Shown: positions 12,181-22,956, counted from the stretch's first letter. The stretch is DNA of 64,000 nucleotides from Prorocentrum cordatum (GCA_963575745.1 CAUYUJ010007447.1:1-64000), one strand, 5' to 3'. Numbers and translations: made by a program. The notes: a model not told the origin generated them from the sequence alone.

Positions 12181-13295
12181 TATAGCTGGAAGCTAAGAGT
12201 AACTCGTAGAGCTTCCCTTAGCAAGTTATTGCTGGAAGCTTAAGAGTAATTCCGGAGCGCTGGAGAGCTAGTTGGCAAGAAAAATCTCGACGGACCTTTT
12301 GGTGACTTTTGGTCGGTTGAAAATTTTGTTCTCGAAATTTGACAATTCGTTTGAGCTCTAGTATTTTTTCCCATGATATTCGATCTTATTCCCGCTCGCC
12401 ATCTTGATCTCAGCTCGATCGGGTAACTTTGAAGGCCAAAAAGCGTCCCGGCGGGAACGGCCGTTTCGAGTCATCTTGATACGCGCTGTCGGTTTTCTCA
12501 AGATAACTCGAGCTTCAGGACAACTACAGAGCTGGTCAGCACAGCTAATGCATTCAGAATGATCAGGCGCGTTCGCCTGTTGAATCCAGAGGTCTGAACT
12601 CGGTCTGCTAGCCGAGCTAGGGTCGCAAACCTATTCGTATTATTCGAGTCATTGTAGCAGACGCTCTCGGTTTTTCGTACTTAACTCGATCTGTAGGGCA
12701 GCCACAGAGCTGATAATCACAGAAATCGATTGAGAATTATCAGGCGCGTTCGTCTGTTGAATCAAGAGCTCTGAACTCGGCCTGCTCCCCGAGCTAGGTT
12801 CGTGAACCTATTGGTATTGTTCGAGTCATCTTGAGAAGTGCTCTCGGTTCTGTACTTAAATCGTGCTGGGGGGGGGGGGGCTACAGTGCTGCTGGTCAGA
12901 GAAACCGATTCGAGACATCAGGCGCGCCCGTTCGCCGAACCGAGAGCTCGGAACTCGGTCTGCTGCTCGAACGAGATCCGCAAAACTGTTGTATTATTCG
13001 AGTCATCCTGAGAGGTACTCTCGGTTTTCTGCACTTAACTCAGGCCGTATTGGTGGCTGCAGAGCTGGTAATCACAGGAATCGATCTGCAGACATCAGAC
13101 GCGTCCGCCTGTCGCATTCAGAGATCTGAACTCAGTCTCATACTCGAGCTCGATTGGAAAACTGTCATCTTGAGGGGTCTATGGGCTGGAAAACTAGTCG
13201 TTCTCTGAAATCCTTTTCCACATTATATATTGTCAGGAAGCTCTACGAGTCCCCCGGCGGTAAGAAAGTTTGACGGTTTACCGCCGGCGCCCAGT
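12181..13295 (+). mobile_element. Complete B-type element with partial extra left block
   Basis: A partial left-end block (TATAGCTGGAAGCTAAGAG) is followed by a full left TIR at 12201. Head and monomers lead to a B hairpin at 13235-13295. One monomer contains a 13-base G run at 12,868-12,880. Confidence 0.8.
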
Positions 13296-14640
13296 AATTC
13301 CGGCGCGCCCCACAGCTAGTTGGCTCGAAAAAAAAGAACTGAACTTTTGACAACTTTTGCTCGGTTGAAAATTTTGTTCTCGAAATTTGACCATTCGTTA
13401 GAGCTCTAGTATTTTTTCCCGTGATATTCGATCTTATTCCCGCTCGCCATCTTGATCTCAGCTCGATCGGGTAACTTTGAAGGCCAAAAAGCACGGTGGC
13501 GGGAACGGCCGTTTCGAGTCATTTTGATATGCGCTGTCGGTATTTTGTACTTAACTCGAGCTGTAGGGCAGCTACAGAGCTGGCCAGCACAGCTATCGCA
13601 CTCAGAATCAGCAGACGCGTTCGCCTGTTGAATCCAGAGGTCTGAACTCGGTCTGGCAGCCGAGCTAGGTCCGGAAACCTATTCGTATTATTCGAGTCAA
13701 CTTGATACGCGTTGTCGGTATTTTCTACTTAACTCGAGCTGTAGGGCAGCTACAGTGCTGGTAAGCACGCCTATCGCTCGCAGAATGATCAGGCGCGGTC
13801 GCCTGTTGAATTGATAGGTCTGAACTCGGTCTGCTAGGCGAGCTAGGTCCGCAAACCTATTCGTATTATTCGAGTGAGCTTGATACGCGTTGTCGGCATT
13901 TTCTACTTAACTCGAGCTGTAGGGCAGCTACAGTGCTGGTAAGCACACCTATCGCACTCAGAATAATCAGGCGCGTTCGCCTGTTGAATCGATAGGTCTG
14001 AACTCGGTCTGCTAGGCGAGCTAGGTCCGCAAACCTATTCGTATTATTCGAGTCCACTCGATACGCGTTGTCGGTATTTTCTACTTAATTCGCGCTGTAG
14101 GGCAGCTACAGTTCTGGTAAGCACACCTATGGCACTCAGAATAATCAGGCGCGTTCGCCTGTTGAATTCATAGGTCTGAAATCGGTCTGTTAGCCGAGCT
14201 AGGTCCGCAAACCTATTCGTATTATTCGTGTCAACTTGATACGCTTTGTCGGTATTCTCTACTTAAATCGAGCTGTAGGGCAGCTACAGTGCTGGTAAGC
14301 ACGCCTATCGCACTCAGAATAATCAGGCGCGTTCGCCTGTTGAATCCAGAGCTCTGAACTCGGTCTGCTGCGCGATCTAGAATCACGAAACTGTTCGTAT
14401 TCTTCCAGTCAGCTTGAGAGCTACTGTCGGCGTTCTGCACTTAGCTCGGGCTGTAGGGGGGCTGCAGGGCGGGTAATCAGAGGAATCGATTCGGAGACAT
14501 CAGACGCCTCGGTCTGATGCTCGAGTTGGGCTGAAAAACTATTCGTTCTCTACAATTTTCTTCGACATTATATGTTGTCAGGAAGCTCTACGAGTCCCCC
14601 GGCGGTAACAAAGGTTGACGGTTTACCGCCGGCGCCCAGT
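13296..14640 (+). mobile_element. B-type element with about seven monomers
   Basis: This is the longest monomer run of the B copies. It starts in the left-end block (AATTCCGGCGCGCCCC), and several adjacent monomers between about 13,500 and 14,400 are visibly closer to each other than to other copies. It ends with the B hairpin at 14581-14640. Confidence 0.8.
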
Positions 14641-15482
14641 GGCGTCTCGAGCGCCGAATGCTATCCGGGTTTTGGACATAGCAGGTTCCCGGATAGCTCC
14701 TTGGAGAGCTGAGGGTTTCAGATAAGAAGCTGGCGGTGGGTGGTGAGAAGGACACGCCCCCCTCCGCCGGTCCACGATCCCCGCAGGAACTTGCCGGAAC
14801 CAGCAGCGGGTCCGGGGGCGTGGCTTCCTGGCGTTTCCCAATACGCGTGGCTCCAGGGTGCGCGAAGCGCTTCGGCAGAGCTTCGGAAGAGCTTCGGTGG
14901 TTCTTCTAGGCACCTAGGCAGATCTTCCTTGCGCGCTTTGCAGGGCCCCACGCATCGTTAACAACGCCCCTGCAAGCGTCTCCTGCGATGTTCCGCACAT
15001 TGTTTCAGGCGGCCAGGTAGGTCCCCGTGCGGCGTCCCGCGTTTGGCTTCGATATCCGGGTTTTGGACGCTTTTCCCGGATAGCTCCTTGGAGAGCTGAG
15101 GGTTTCAGATAAGAAGCCAAAGGTGGGTGGTGAGAAGGACACGCCCACCTCCGCCGGTCCATGATCCCCGCAGCAGGTTGCCGGAACCGGCAGCGGTCCG
15201 GGAGCGTGGCTTCCTAGCGTTTCCCAATGCGCGTGGCTCCAGGGTCTACGAAGCGCTTCGGAAGAGCTTCGGCAGTTCTTCTAGGCTCCCAGGCAGATCT
15301 TTCTTGTGCGCTTTGCAGGGCTCCACGCATCGTTTGGCGCCTCTGCAAGCGTCTCCTGCGAGGTTTCCAGCGTTCCGCGCATCGTTTCAAGCGGCACGGC
15401 GAAGGTCCCCGTGGCGTTTTGAAGTTCTTCACGCTCCGCGCCTGGCTTCGCTATCCGGGGTTTGGACGCCTAGAAGTCAAGT
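14641..15482 (+). repeat. Two tandem GC-rich units (391 and 399 bp)
   Basis: Successive TATCCGGG landmarks at 14662, 15053 and 15452 mark two tandem copies. Each holds a CTCCTTGGAGAGCTGAGGG segment, a GTGGTGAGAAGGACACGCCC segment and a copy of the repeat also seen at 7674-7820. Short frames cross both units but are not consistent between copies, so I do not call a gene. Confidence 0.75.
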
Positions 15483-16025
15483 AACTCGTAGAGCTTCCCT
15501 TAGCAAGTTATTGCTGGAAGCTTCAGAGTAATTTCGAAGCGCTGGAGAGCTAGTTGGCAAGGAAAATCTCGACGGAACTTTTGATGACTTTTGCTCGGTT
15601 ACATCTTGTTCTGAAAATTTGATCATTCGTTAGAGCTCTAGTATTTTTTCGATGCTATTCGATCTTATTCCCGCTCGCCATCTTGATCTCAGCTCGATCG
15701 GGTAACTTTGAAGGCCAAACAGCGGGCAGGCGGGAGCCGTTTCGAGTCATCTTGATACGCGCTGGGTGTTCTCAAGATAACTCGAGCTTCAGACAACAAC
15801 AGAGCTGGTCAGCACAGCTAATGCATTCAGAATCATCAGGCGCGTTCGTCTGTTGAATCGAGAACTCGGTTTCATACTCGAGCTCGATTGGAAAACTGTT
15901 CGTTTGTTTTGTTAGAGTCATCTTGAGAGGTCTATAATCGCTTGGGCTGAAAAACTAGTCGTTCTCTGAAGCTCTACGAGTCCCCGGCGGTCTGAAAGGT
16001 TGACGGTTTTCCGCCGGCGCCCAGT
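15483..16025 (+). mobile_element. Short complete B-type element (543 bp)
   Basis: Left TIR at 15483 and right hairpin to 16025 enclose only the head and fused partial monomers, so it is an internal-deletion derivative. The inner part of the hairpin stem is altered (GGTCT against TTTTCC), leaving CCGGCGG/CCGCCGG. Confidence 0.75.
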
Positions 16026-16190
16026 TCTGGCGCGGGGTGGAGCTAGTTGGGCCACCCGGCTCAAAACAGAAAAACGTGATTTTTCGATTTTTTCGTTTCT
16101 CGCTTCAGAAGCTCTCTGATGTATACGAGAAGCGCGCTGTTAGAGGGTCCCGGCGGAAATCTGGTTGACGGTTTACCGCCGGTTCCCAGT
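16026..16190 (+). mobile_element. Degenerate A-like remnant with hairpin end
   Basis: An A-like head (GGCGCGGGGTGGAGCTAGTTGG) leads quickly to a degenerate right end at 16141-16190, with stem CCGGCGG/CCGCCGG and CCCAGT. Confidence 0.6.
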
Positions 16191-17439
16191 TATTGCTGGA
16201 AGCTTGAGAGTAATTCCGGAGCGCTGGAGAGCTAGTTGGAAAGAAAAATCTCGACAGACCATTTGGTGACTTTGGGTCGGTTGAAAATGTTTTTCTCGAA
16301 AATTCATCATTCGTTAGAGCTCAAGTATTTTTTCCCGTGATGTTCGATCTTATTCCCGCTCGCCATCTTCATCTCAGCTCGATCGGTTACATTTTGCTGC
16401 CAAAAAGCGTCCCGGCGGGAACAGCCGTTTCGAGTCATCTTGATACGCGTTGTCGGTATTTTGTCCTTAACTCGAGCTGTATGGCAGCTACATAGCTGGT
16501 AAGCACGCCTATCGCATTCAGAATTATCAGGCGCGTTCGCCTGTAGAATCCAGAGGTCTGAACTCGGTCTGCTAGCCGAGCTATATCCGTAAACTTATTC
16601 GTATTATTCGAGTTGTCTTCACAGACACTCTCGGTTTTCTGTACTGTACTCGAGCTCTAGGGTAGCTACAGGGCTGGTAAACATATCTATCGCATTCAGA
16701 ATTATCAGGCGCGTTCGCGTGTTGAATCCAGAGGTCTGAACTCGGTCTCCTAGCCGAGCTAGGTCCGCAAACCTATTCGTATTATTCGAGTCGTCTTGAC
16801 AGACGCTCTCGGTTTTCTGTACTTACATTGAGCTGTGGGCTCATTGTCACAGACATCGATGGGGAATTATCAGTCGCGATTGTCTATTGAACCCAGAGCT
16901 CTGAACTCGGCCTGCTGCCCGAGCTAGATTCGCGAAACTATTCGTATTGTCCGAATCATCTTGAGCAGTGCTCTCAATTTTCTGCACTCAACTCGTGCTG
17001 CTGGATGCCTACAGTGCTGCGGGTTATAGATATCGATTCGCACAGATCAGGCGCGTCTGTTGGTCGATTTCAGAGCTCGGAACTCGGTCTGCTGCTCGAA
17101 CTAGGTCCGGGAAACATTCTATTATTCGAGTCGATACTGTCGGTTTTCTGCACTTAACTCGGGCTGTAGGTGGCCTGCAGGGCTGGGAATCACATGAGTG
17201 GATTCGCAGACATCAGACGCGGCCGCCTGTCGCATTCAGAGGTCTGAACTCGGTTCGATACTCGAACTGGGTTGCGAAACTGTTTGTTTTTTTGTTAGAG
17301 TCATCTTGAGAGGTCTGAAATCGCTTGGGCTGAAAAACTAGTCGTTCTATGGAGTTTTTTGCCACACTATATATTGTCAGGAAGCTCTACGAGTCCCCCG
17401 GCGGTAAGAAAGGTTGACGGTTTTCCGCCGGCGCCCAGT
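16191..17439 (+). mobile_element. B-type element, left TIR missing
   Basis: Starts in the left-end block (TATTGCTGGAAGCTTGAG), then head, about six monomers and a B hairpin at 17380-17439. The inner stem reads GGTAA against TTTTCC. Confidence 0.8.
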
Positions 17440-17819
17440 TTCTAATGTTTGTGCAAAATTTAAACATTCGTTTTGAGAACGGGTATTTTTCTCACGTGTA
17501 GTAGGTTATGCCGCAATTGCCAGTTAAATTCTCACGTCCGTAGCTGTAATATTACTATCAAAACACTTGCTGGAACCGACGGCCGTTCCGAGTCATCTTG
17601 ACGCGCATTAACGGTTTCTGTACTTATCTCGTGATATAGGATAGCTGCAGAGCTGATGCTTACAGAAACTAATTGGGCGCGTTCATCTGTTCGATCTACA
17701 GCTCTGAACTCGGTCTGCTGCTCGAGCTGGGTCCGCAAACTTATTTGTATTCTTCGAGTCATTTTTCACAAGTGTTGTCCGTTTTCTGTACTGAACTCGC
17801 GATATCTTGAAAATTATCC
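17440..17819 (+). mobile_element. D-type fragment, interrupted on its right
   Basis: D-type core (ACGTGTAGTAGGTTATGCCGC, shortly before TACTATCAAAACACTTG) followed by a monomer-like stretch that breaks off before the GC-rich block. A matching D-type 3' tail (GCAGCGCCGCGCAAGAAAGC) reappears at about 22,884, so the block between may be an insertion into one element. Confidence 0.6.
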
Positions 17820-18609
17820 TGCTGAAGGACCCAACCATATGCAGTTGTGAGTACCGCAATTGTGAATATCTTCTTCGGTGGCGCTCCCTATGAGGCCACG
17901 AACCGTATAAGGGGTGTGCCGAACTGTGGCGGGGTACACAATGCAAAGGAATACGACAGGTCGAATTACGAGAGACTGAACGCGGGCGAGTCAGACCGTG
18001 AGTGAGTCTGAGTGTGAATGAGTCTGCGTGGGAGTGAGTAGATTTGCGTGGATGCCATCATGGCCACGCCCAATGTAAATGTATATGAATGTGAATGGTT
18101 CGGGCATGCCTGTCCGAACGCTCGTGACTCTGGGCGTGGCCGCCGCAGGCAGCTTCCGCGGGAACCCCGGCGGCAGCGCCCGCACGCCGCGACGCCCATG
18201 TCGGCACGCCCCTTGCGAGGATCGCGCCCGCTTTCGTCCCTCCTTTTCCTCCCTCTTTGCCCGCGCGCTCCAAAAATCAAAGGCCGCGGGCGCAGCGCAG
18301 CGCGGAGTCCCCGCGACGCGCGCCGGTCGCCCCAGGCGGGGTCCCAGCGACGCGCGCGGGTCGTCCGCTGCTCGGGGCAGAGAGCTGGCTAGCTAACTGG
18401 CTGGCTGATAGCGGGCAAGGCTCTGACTGCTGGGCAGAGCGACGACGGGCGAACGAGGCGCCGGGCGCCCCGCAGCACGGAGTTCCCGCGACGCGCGCAG
18501 GTCGCCCCGAGAGGGTCCCAGCGACGCGCGCGGGTCGTCCGCGGCGCGAGGCCAAACAAAGAGTCGGGCAGTCGAGAGAAGGCGCGGCTCGGGGGGGACG
18601 CTCCTCAGG

Positions 18610-19440
18610 TCAGGCCTCGCGGATAAACTCGGTGAAGCCGAGCTCCCCGGCGAGGGCCGTCGCCTCCCTCCTGCAACGCTTCGTGCGCGCCGCAAACTGC
18701 TCCAGCTGCTTCCGCAAGCCCTCCGGCGGCCCTGCCAGGAAGAACTCGATGCGCGGCGCCCGCATGAGCAGGAGGTCCTCGTGGCGCGTGGCGCGCGAGA
18801 GCAGCACATAGAGCTCCAGCCACCAGTCGTCGTCCTCCTTCTTGCCGTTCCCGACCTCGTGGCGGCCGCAGTCCAGAATCACGCCTGGGCGACGTCGGCC
18901 GAGGGAGCAGTGCGCCGGGCAGCTGACGGCCCAGGGCGAGAGTCCGCGGGACCGAGGTCTGGCCGCGGACTGCTCGCGCCCCGGAGGTCTGGCCGTTCCC
19001 AGAGCGCCATTCCCCCGCCCCGTCGCCTTCTCGCATGGTGCGCCCCTGGCACGCCACCGTGGTGATGACCCTGCCGTGCGAGAACGGGAAGCCCGTCCGC
19101 GTGACCTTGGAGGTGCGGAAGGTGAACGGCTCCGACGCGCGGGGCTCGATGAACACCAGCGGGCCCGCGAGGTCCCCCGTGAGGCTGTCGTCGTGGCGCT
19201 GCAGGTCGTCCACGAAGGGCGCGCTCGCGTACTTCTCCATGCGCACCCAGAACCCCAGCGGCAAGCGCTTCAGGTAGATCCTCTTCTCCCCCTCTCTCTC
19301 GGCTCTCTCGACGTCGTCCCGATCTCGAGGGTCCACGACGATGTGCACGATCTGCCCCTCGGCATCCTTGACGAGGCCGTTCTTGAGGTCGAGCGCTTCC
19401 AGGAGCCGGATCCGCATGCCCACGCGCCCGCCATTGTTTG
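18610..19440 (-). pseudogene. SF1 (Pif1/RecD-like) DNA helicase, C-terminal fragment
   Basis: On the minus strand, exon-like segments 19,440-19,027 and 18,884-18,610 encode the last part of a superfamily 1B helicase. The first holds an SH3-like stretch (GMRIRLLEALDLKNGLVKD) and a motif V equivalent (ITTVACQGRTM). The second holds motif VI (LYVLLSRATRHEDLLL) and a short tail ending FIREA before a TGA. This domain normally couples ATP hydrolysis to 5'-3' DNA unwinding. The Walker A and B half is absent: upstream sequence is a GAC/GAT microsatellite that reads as poly-Asp, so the gene is 5' truncated or the rest lies in exons I cannot place. The two segments join in frame only if the intervening 142 bases are removed. 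It is probably a non-functional fragment carried within the inverted-repeat segment. Family assignment is fairly sure; functionality is doubtful. Confidence 0.65.
18885..19026 (-). other. Probable GC-AG intron in helicase fragment (142 bp)
   Basis: Minus-strand coding sequence reads ATGCGAGAAG, then GCGACGGG at the donor and GTCGCCCAG at the acceptor, then GCGTGATTCTGGAC. Removing 142 bases restores MREG to VILDC and brings helicase motifs V and VI into one frame. AGGCG is present at both borders, so the exact cut is ambiguous within the repeat. Non-GT donors and repeated borders are known for dinoflagellate introns. Confidence 0.6.
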
Positions 19441-19464
19441 AGGAACCGGCGTGCAAGCCTCCAC

Positions 19465-19620
19465 CTCCTCCTCCTGCCTCTTCCTCCCTGCTCTCTCCTC
19501 CCTCCTCTCCCCTTCTCCCTCATCCTCCTCCTCCTCTCGGCATCGTCGGCATCGTCATCTTCGTCGTCGTCGTCGTCGTCGTCGTCGACGTCGTCGTCGT
19601 CGTCGTCATCATCATCATCG

Positions 19621-19664
<44 letters not shown>

Positions 19665-19680
19665 GTCATCATCAAGCCCC
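19465..19680. repeat. Trinucleotide microsatellites (CTC, GTC, ATC)
   Basis: A CTC-rich stretch (19,465-19,545) is followed by GTC and ATC runs (19,560-19,675). Read on the minus strand this gives a long poly-Asp frame that is not credible as protein by itself. Confidence 0.9.
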
Positions 19681-19682
19681 CC

Positions 19683-19885
19683 GGTGAGACCGCCCGCATG
19701 CGTCCCCCCCACTCAGTACAGCGTTTCGTGGCCCCACAGGGGGCTCCACCGAAGGCCCTAGTGGCACCGCCCGCATGCGCCCCCCCCCACCCAGTACAGC
19801 GTTTCGCGGCGCCACAGAGAGCTACACCGAAGGCGCCAGTGGGACCGCCCGCTTGCGTTCCCTCAACCCATTACGGCACGCCCCT
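19683..19885 (-). repeat. Diverged, inverted copies of the 77-bp satellite unit
   Basis: Two to three units in the opposite orientation to the main array, recognisable by CAGCGTTTCGTGGCCCC and GGCTCCACCGAAGGC. They are more diverged than the array copies and run into the right inverted repeat. Confidence 0.75.
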
Positions 19886-19984
19886 CACGCGTTTCGGGGC
19901 CCACCGAAAGCGGCACCCACAACGCGTTACTCACAATTGCATATGGTTGGGTCCTTCGCCAGGTCTGCCCTGCCGTTATCGGCC

Positions 19985-20165
19985 CCCACCTCCTCCCCCC
20001 CCTCTCCTCCTCCCCCTCCGCCTCCACCTCCTCCTGCTCCTCCTCCTCATTTCCTCCTCCCCACCTCCTCCTCCTTCGCCTCCTCCTCCTCCTCCTCCTC
20101 CTCCTCCTCCTCCTCCTCCCCCCCTCCTCCTCCCCCTCCTCCTCCTCCTCCCCCCTCTCCCCCCG
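19985..20165. repeat. CTC/CCT-rich microsatellite
   Basis: Near-continuous CTC repeats with short interruptions. A second stretch lies at 20,338-20,452. Confidence 0.9.
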
Positions 20166-20337
20166 GAACGATTTCTGATGGCCCCGGGGCCCGGAAGCGT
20201 CCTCCATACGCCGAAGACAAAGACGAGGTCGCCACCACGCGGCCTCCGCCACTTGGCCGCCATGCGAGTTCCGCCACTGGGACCTCAGGTGAAGCTCCCA
20301 ATGAGGCAACGAAGCCTGTGAGATGTGCCCAAAGGAC
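20166..20337. other. Unique spacer between two CTC tracts
   Basis: A GC-rich spacer. It includes one forward, degenerate 77-bp-unit fragment near 20,285 (GGTGAAGCTCCCAATGAGGC). No gene seen. Confidence 0.5.
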
Positions 20338-20414
20338 ACTCCTCCTCCTCCTCCTCCTCTTCTCCCCCTCCTCCTCCTCCTCCTCCTCCTCCTCCTCCCC
20401 TCCTCCTCCTCCTC

Positions 20415-20445
<31 letters not shown>

Positions 20446-20452
20446 TCCTCGC
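20338..20452. repeat. CTC microsatellite
   Basis: About 110 bases of CTC repeats directly before the 77-bp array. Confidence 0.9.
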
Positions 20453-20510
20453 AACGCTTTCCTTTGATGCTGGGTGGGGGACAGGCAAACCTGTGTCCTA
20501 GGTGGAGACC

Positions 20511-22732
20511 CGCATGGGACCACGAAACGCTGTCCTGGGTGGGGGAGACGCATGCGAACACCCCCACTGGAGCCTTCGGTGGAGCTCCCTATGGGGCCAC
20601 GAAACGCTGCCCGCATGGGCCTTCGGTGGAGCTCCCCATGGGCCACGAAACGCTGCCCTGGGGGGGGAACCGCATGCGAACACCCCCACTGGGGCCTTCG
20701 GTGGAGCTCCCTATGGGGCCACGAAACGCTGCCCTGGGTGGGGGAACCGCATGCGAACACCCCCACTGGGGCCTTCGGTGGAGCTCCCTATGGGGCCACG
20801 AAACGCTGCCCTGGGTGGGGGAACCGCATGCGAACACCCCCACTGGGGCCTTCGGTTGGAGCTCCCTATGGGGCACGAAACGCTGCCCTGGGTGGTGGAA
20901 CCGCATGCGACACCCCCACTGGGGCCTTCGGTGGAGCTCCCTATGGGGCCACGAAACGCTGCCCTGGGTGGGGGAACCGCATGCGAACACCCCCACTGGG
21001 GCCTTCGGTGGAGCTCCCTATGGGGCTACGAAACGCTGCCCTGGGTGGGGGAACCGCATGCGAACACCCCCACTGGGGCCTTCGGTGGAGCTCCCTATGG
21101 GGCTACGAAACGCTGCCCTGGGTGGGGAACCGCATGCGAACACCCCCACTGGGGCCTTCGGTGGAGCTCCCTATGGGACCACGAAACGCTGCCCTGGGTG
21201 GGGGAACCGCATGCGAACACCCCCACTGGGGCCTTCGGTGGAGCTCCCTATGGGGCTACGAAACGCTGCCCTGGGTGGGGGAACCGCATGCGAACACCCC
21301 CACTGGGGCCTTCGGTGGAGCTCCCTATGGGGCCCGAAACGCTGCCCTGGGTGGGGGAACCGCATGCGAACACCCCCACTGGGGCCTTCGGTGGAGCTCC
21401 CTATGGGGCCACGAAACGCTGCCCTGGGTGGGGGAACCGCATGCGAACACCCCCACTGGGGCTCCCTGGGGCCACGAAGCGCTGCCTGGGTGGGGGAACC
21501 GCATGCGAACACCCCCACTGGGGCCTTCGGTGGAGCTCCCTATGGGGCTACGAAACGCTGCCCTGGGTGGGGGAACCGCATGCGAACCCCCCACTGGGGC
21601 CTTCGGTGGAGCTCCCTATGGGGCCACGAAACGCTGCCCTGGGTGGGGGAACCGCATGCGAACACCCCCACTGGGGCCTTCGGTGGAGCTCCCTATGGGG
21701 CCACGAAACGCTGCCCTGGGTGGGGGAACCGCATGCGAACACCCCCACTGGGGCCTTCGGTGGAGCTCCCTATGGGGCTACGAAACGCTGCCCTGGGTGG
21801 GGGAACCGCATGCGAACACCCCCACTGGGGCCTTCGGTGGAGCTCCCTATGGGGCCACGAAACGCTGCCCTGGGTGGGGGAACCGCATGCGAACACCCCC
21901 ACTGGGGCCTTCGGTGGAGCTCCCTATGGGGCCACGAAACGCTGCCCTGGGTGGGGGAACCGCATGCGAACACCCCCACTGGGGCCTTCGGTGGAGCTCC
22001 CTATGGGGCTACGAAACGCTGCCCTGGGTGGGGGAACCGCATGCGAACACCCCCACTGGGGCCTTCGGTGGAGCTCCCTATGGGGCCACGAAACGCTGCC
22101 CTGGGTGGGGGAACCGCATGCGAACACCCCCACTGGGGCCTTCGGTGGAGCTCCCTATGGGGCCACGAAACGCTGCCCTGGGTGGGGGAACCGCATGCGA
22201 ACACCCCCACTGGGGCCTTCGGTGGAGCTCCCTATGGGGCTACGAAACGCTGCCCTGGGTGGGGGAACCGCATGCGAACACCCCCACTGGGGCCTTCGGT
22301 GGAGCTCCCTATGGGGCCACGAAACGCTGCCCTGGGTGGGGGAACCGCATGCGAACACCCCCACTGGGGCCTTCGGTGGAGCTCCCTATGGGGCTACGAA
22401 ACGCTGCCCTGGGTGGGGGAACCGCATGCGAACACCCCCACTGGGGCCTTCGGTGGAGCTCCCTATGGGGCCACGAAACGCTGCCCTGGGTGGGGGAACC
22501 GCATGCGAACACCCCCACTGGGGCCTTCGGTGGAGCTCCCTATGGGGCTACGAAACGCTGCCCTGGGTGGGGGAACCGCATGCGAACACCCCCACTGGGG
22601 CCTTCGGTGGAGCTCCCTATGGGGCCACGAAACGCTGCCCTGGGTGGGGGAACCGCATGCGAACACCCCCACTGGGGCCTTCGGTGGAGCTCCCTATGGA
22701 GCCACGAAGCGCTGTAATGGGTGGGTGAAACG
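20511..22732 (+). repeat. 77-bp tandem satellite array, about 28 units
   Basis: The unit is 77 bp, GC-rich, and contains CTTCGGTGGAGCTCCCTATG, CACGAAACGCTGCCCTGG and GAACCGCATGCGAACACC. The first units (20,511-20,700) and the last (22,681-22,732) are degenerate, the middle is nearly homogeneous, and a few units carry deletions (20,870, 21,329, 21,465). A C/T variant in GGGGCCACG or GGGGCTACG marks higher-order periods of 230-231 and later 154 bp. The unit has no stop in any forward frame and 77 is not a multiple of three, so three very long overlapping frames (747-801 codons) arise automatically. They are not genes. Confidence 0.95.
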
Positions 22733-22735
22733 CAG

Positions 22736-22812
22736 AGAGGAGGGAGGAGAGGGAGGAGGAGGGAGGAGGAGGGGGAGGAGGAGGAGAGGAGGAGAGGAGG
22801 AGAGGAGAGGAC
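22736..22812. repeat. GGA/GAG microsatellite
   Basis: Purine-rich GGA repeats immediately after the 77-bp array, the complement of the CTC tracts on its other side. Confidence 0.9.
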
Positions 22813-22956
22813 GCGGGCACCGTCTCTTCAAAACGAGGACCCAACACCACAGGATGGTTGGGAAAAATCTCAATGTGTAGTTGGCAGCGCCGCGCAAGAA
22901 AGCTCTACGAGGCTCCCGGTGGTAACCTGGTTGACGGTTTACCGCCGGCTCCCAGT
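22813..22956 (+). mobile_element. Junction sequence and D-type right end
   Basis: Short unique sequence, then the D-type tail GCAGCGCCGCGCAAGAAAGC and a hairpin end at 22,900-22,956 (stem CCGGTGGTAA/TTACCGCCGG, one wobble). This marks the return to the hairpin-TIR mosaic. Confidence 0.6.

Larger units (their letters stand above)
17820..19962. mobile_element. 2.1-kb segment bounded by long inverted repeats
   Basis: The two ends are imperfect inverted repeats of roughly 100-115 bp: about 17,821-17,935 on the left and about 19,861-19,962 on the right. The outermost 30 bases match almost perfectly around GGACCCAACCATATGC and TTGTGAGTA. The interior holds the helicase fragment on the minus strand, a GC-rich duplicated stretch (18,298-18,372 and 18,476-18,551, ending CAGCGACGCGCGCGGGTCGT), trinucleotide repeats, and inverted copies of the 77-bp satellite unit. 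The layout resembles a DNA transposon with long terminal inverted repeats, but no transposase is visible and no target duplication could be fixed. Confidence 0.6.

Noticed and set aside
18879-19712. Poly-Asp protein on the minus strand
   Set aside because: It is the translation of GTC/ATC microsatellites joined to a shifted frame of the helicase fragment.
20511-22732. CRISPR-like array
   Set aside because: The units are contiguous 77-bp repeats without unique spacers, in a eukaryotic setting, and no cas genes are present.
20323-22880. Very long proteins (747-801 aa) over the 77-bp array
   Set aside because: They follow automatically from a stop-free 77-bp unit; three frames are equally open and no domain is present.
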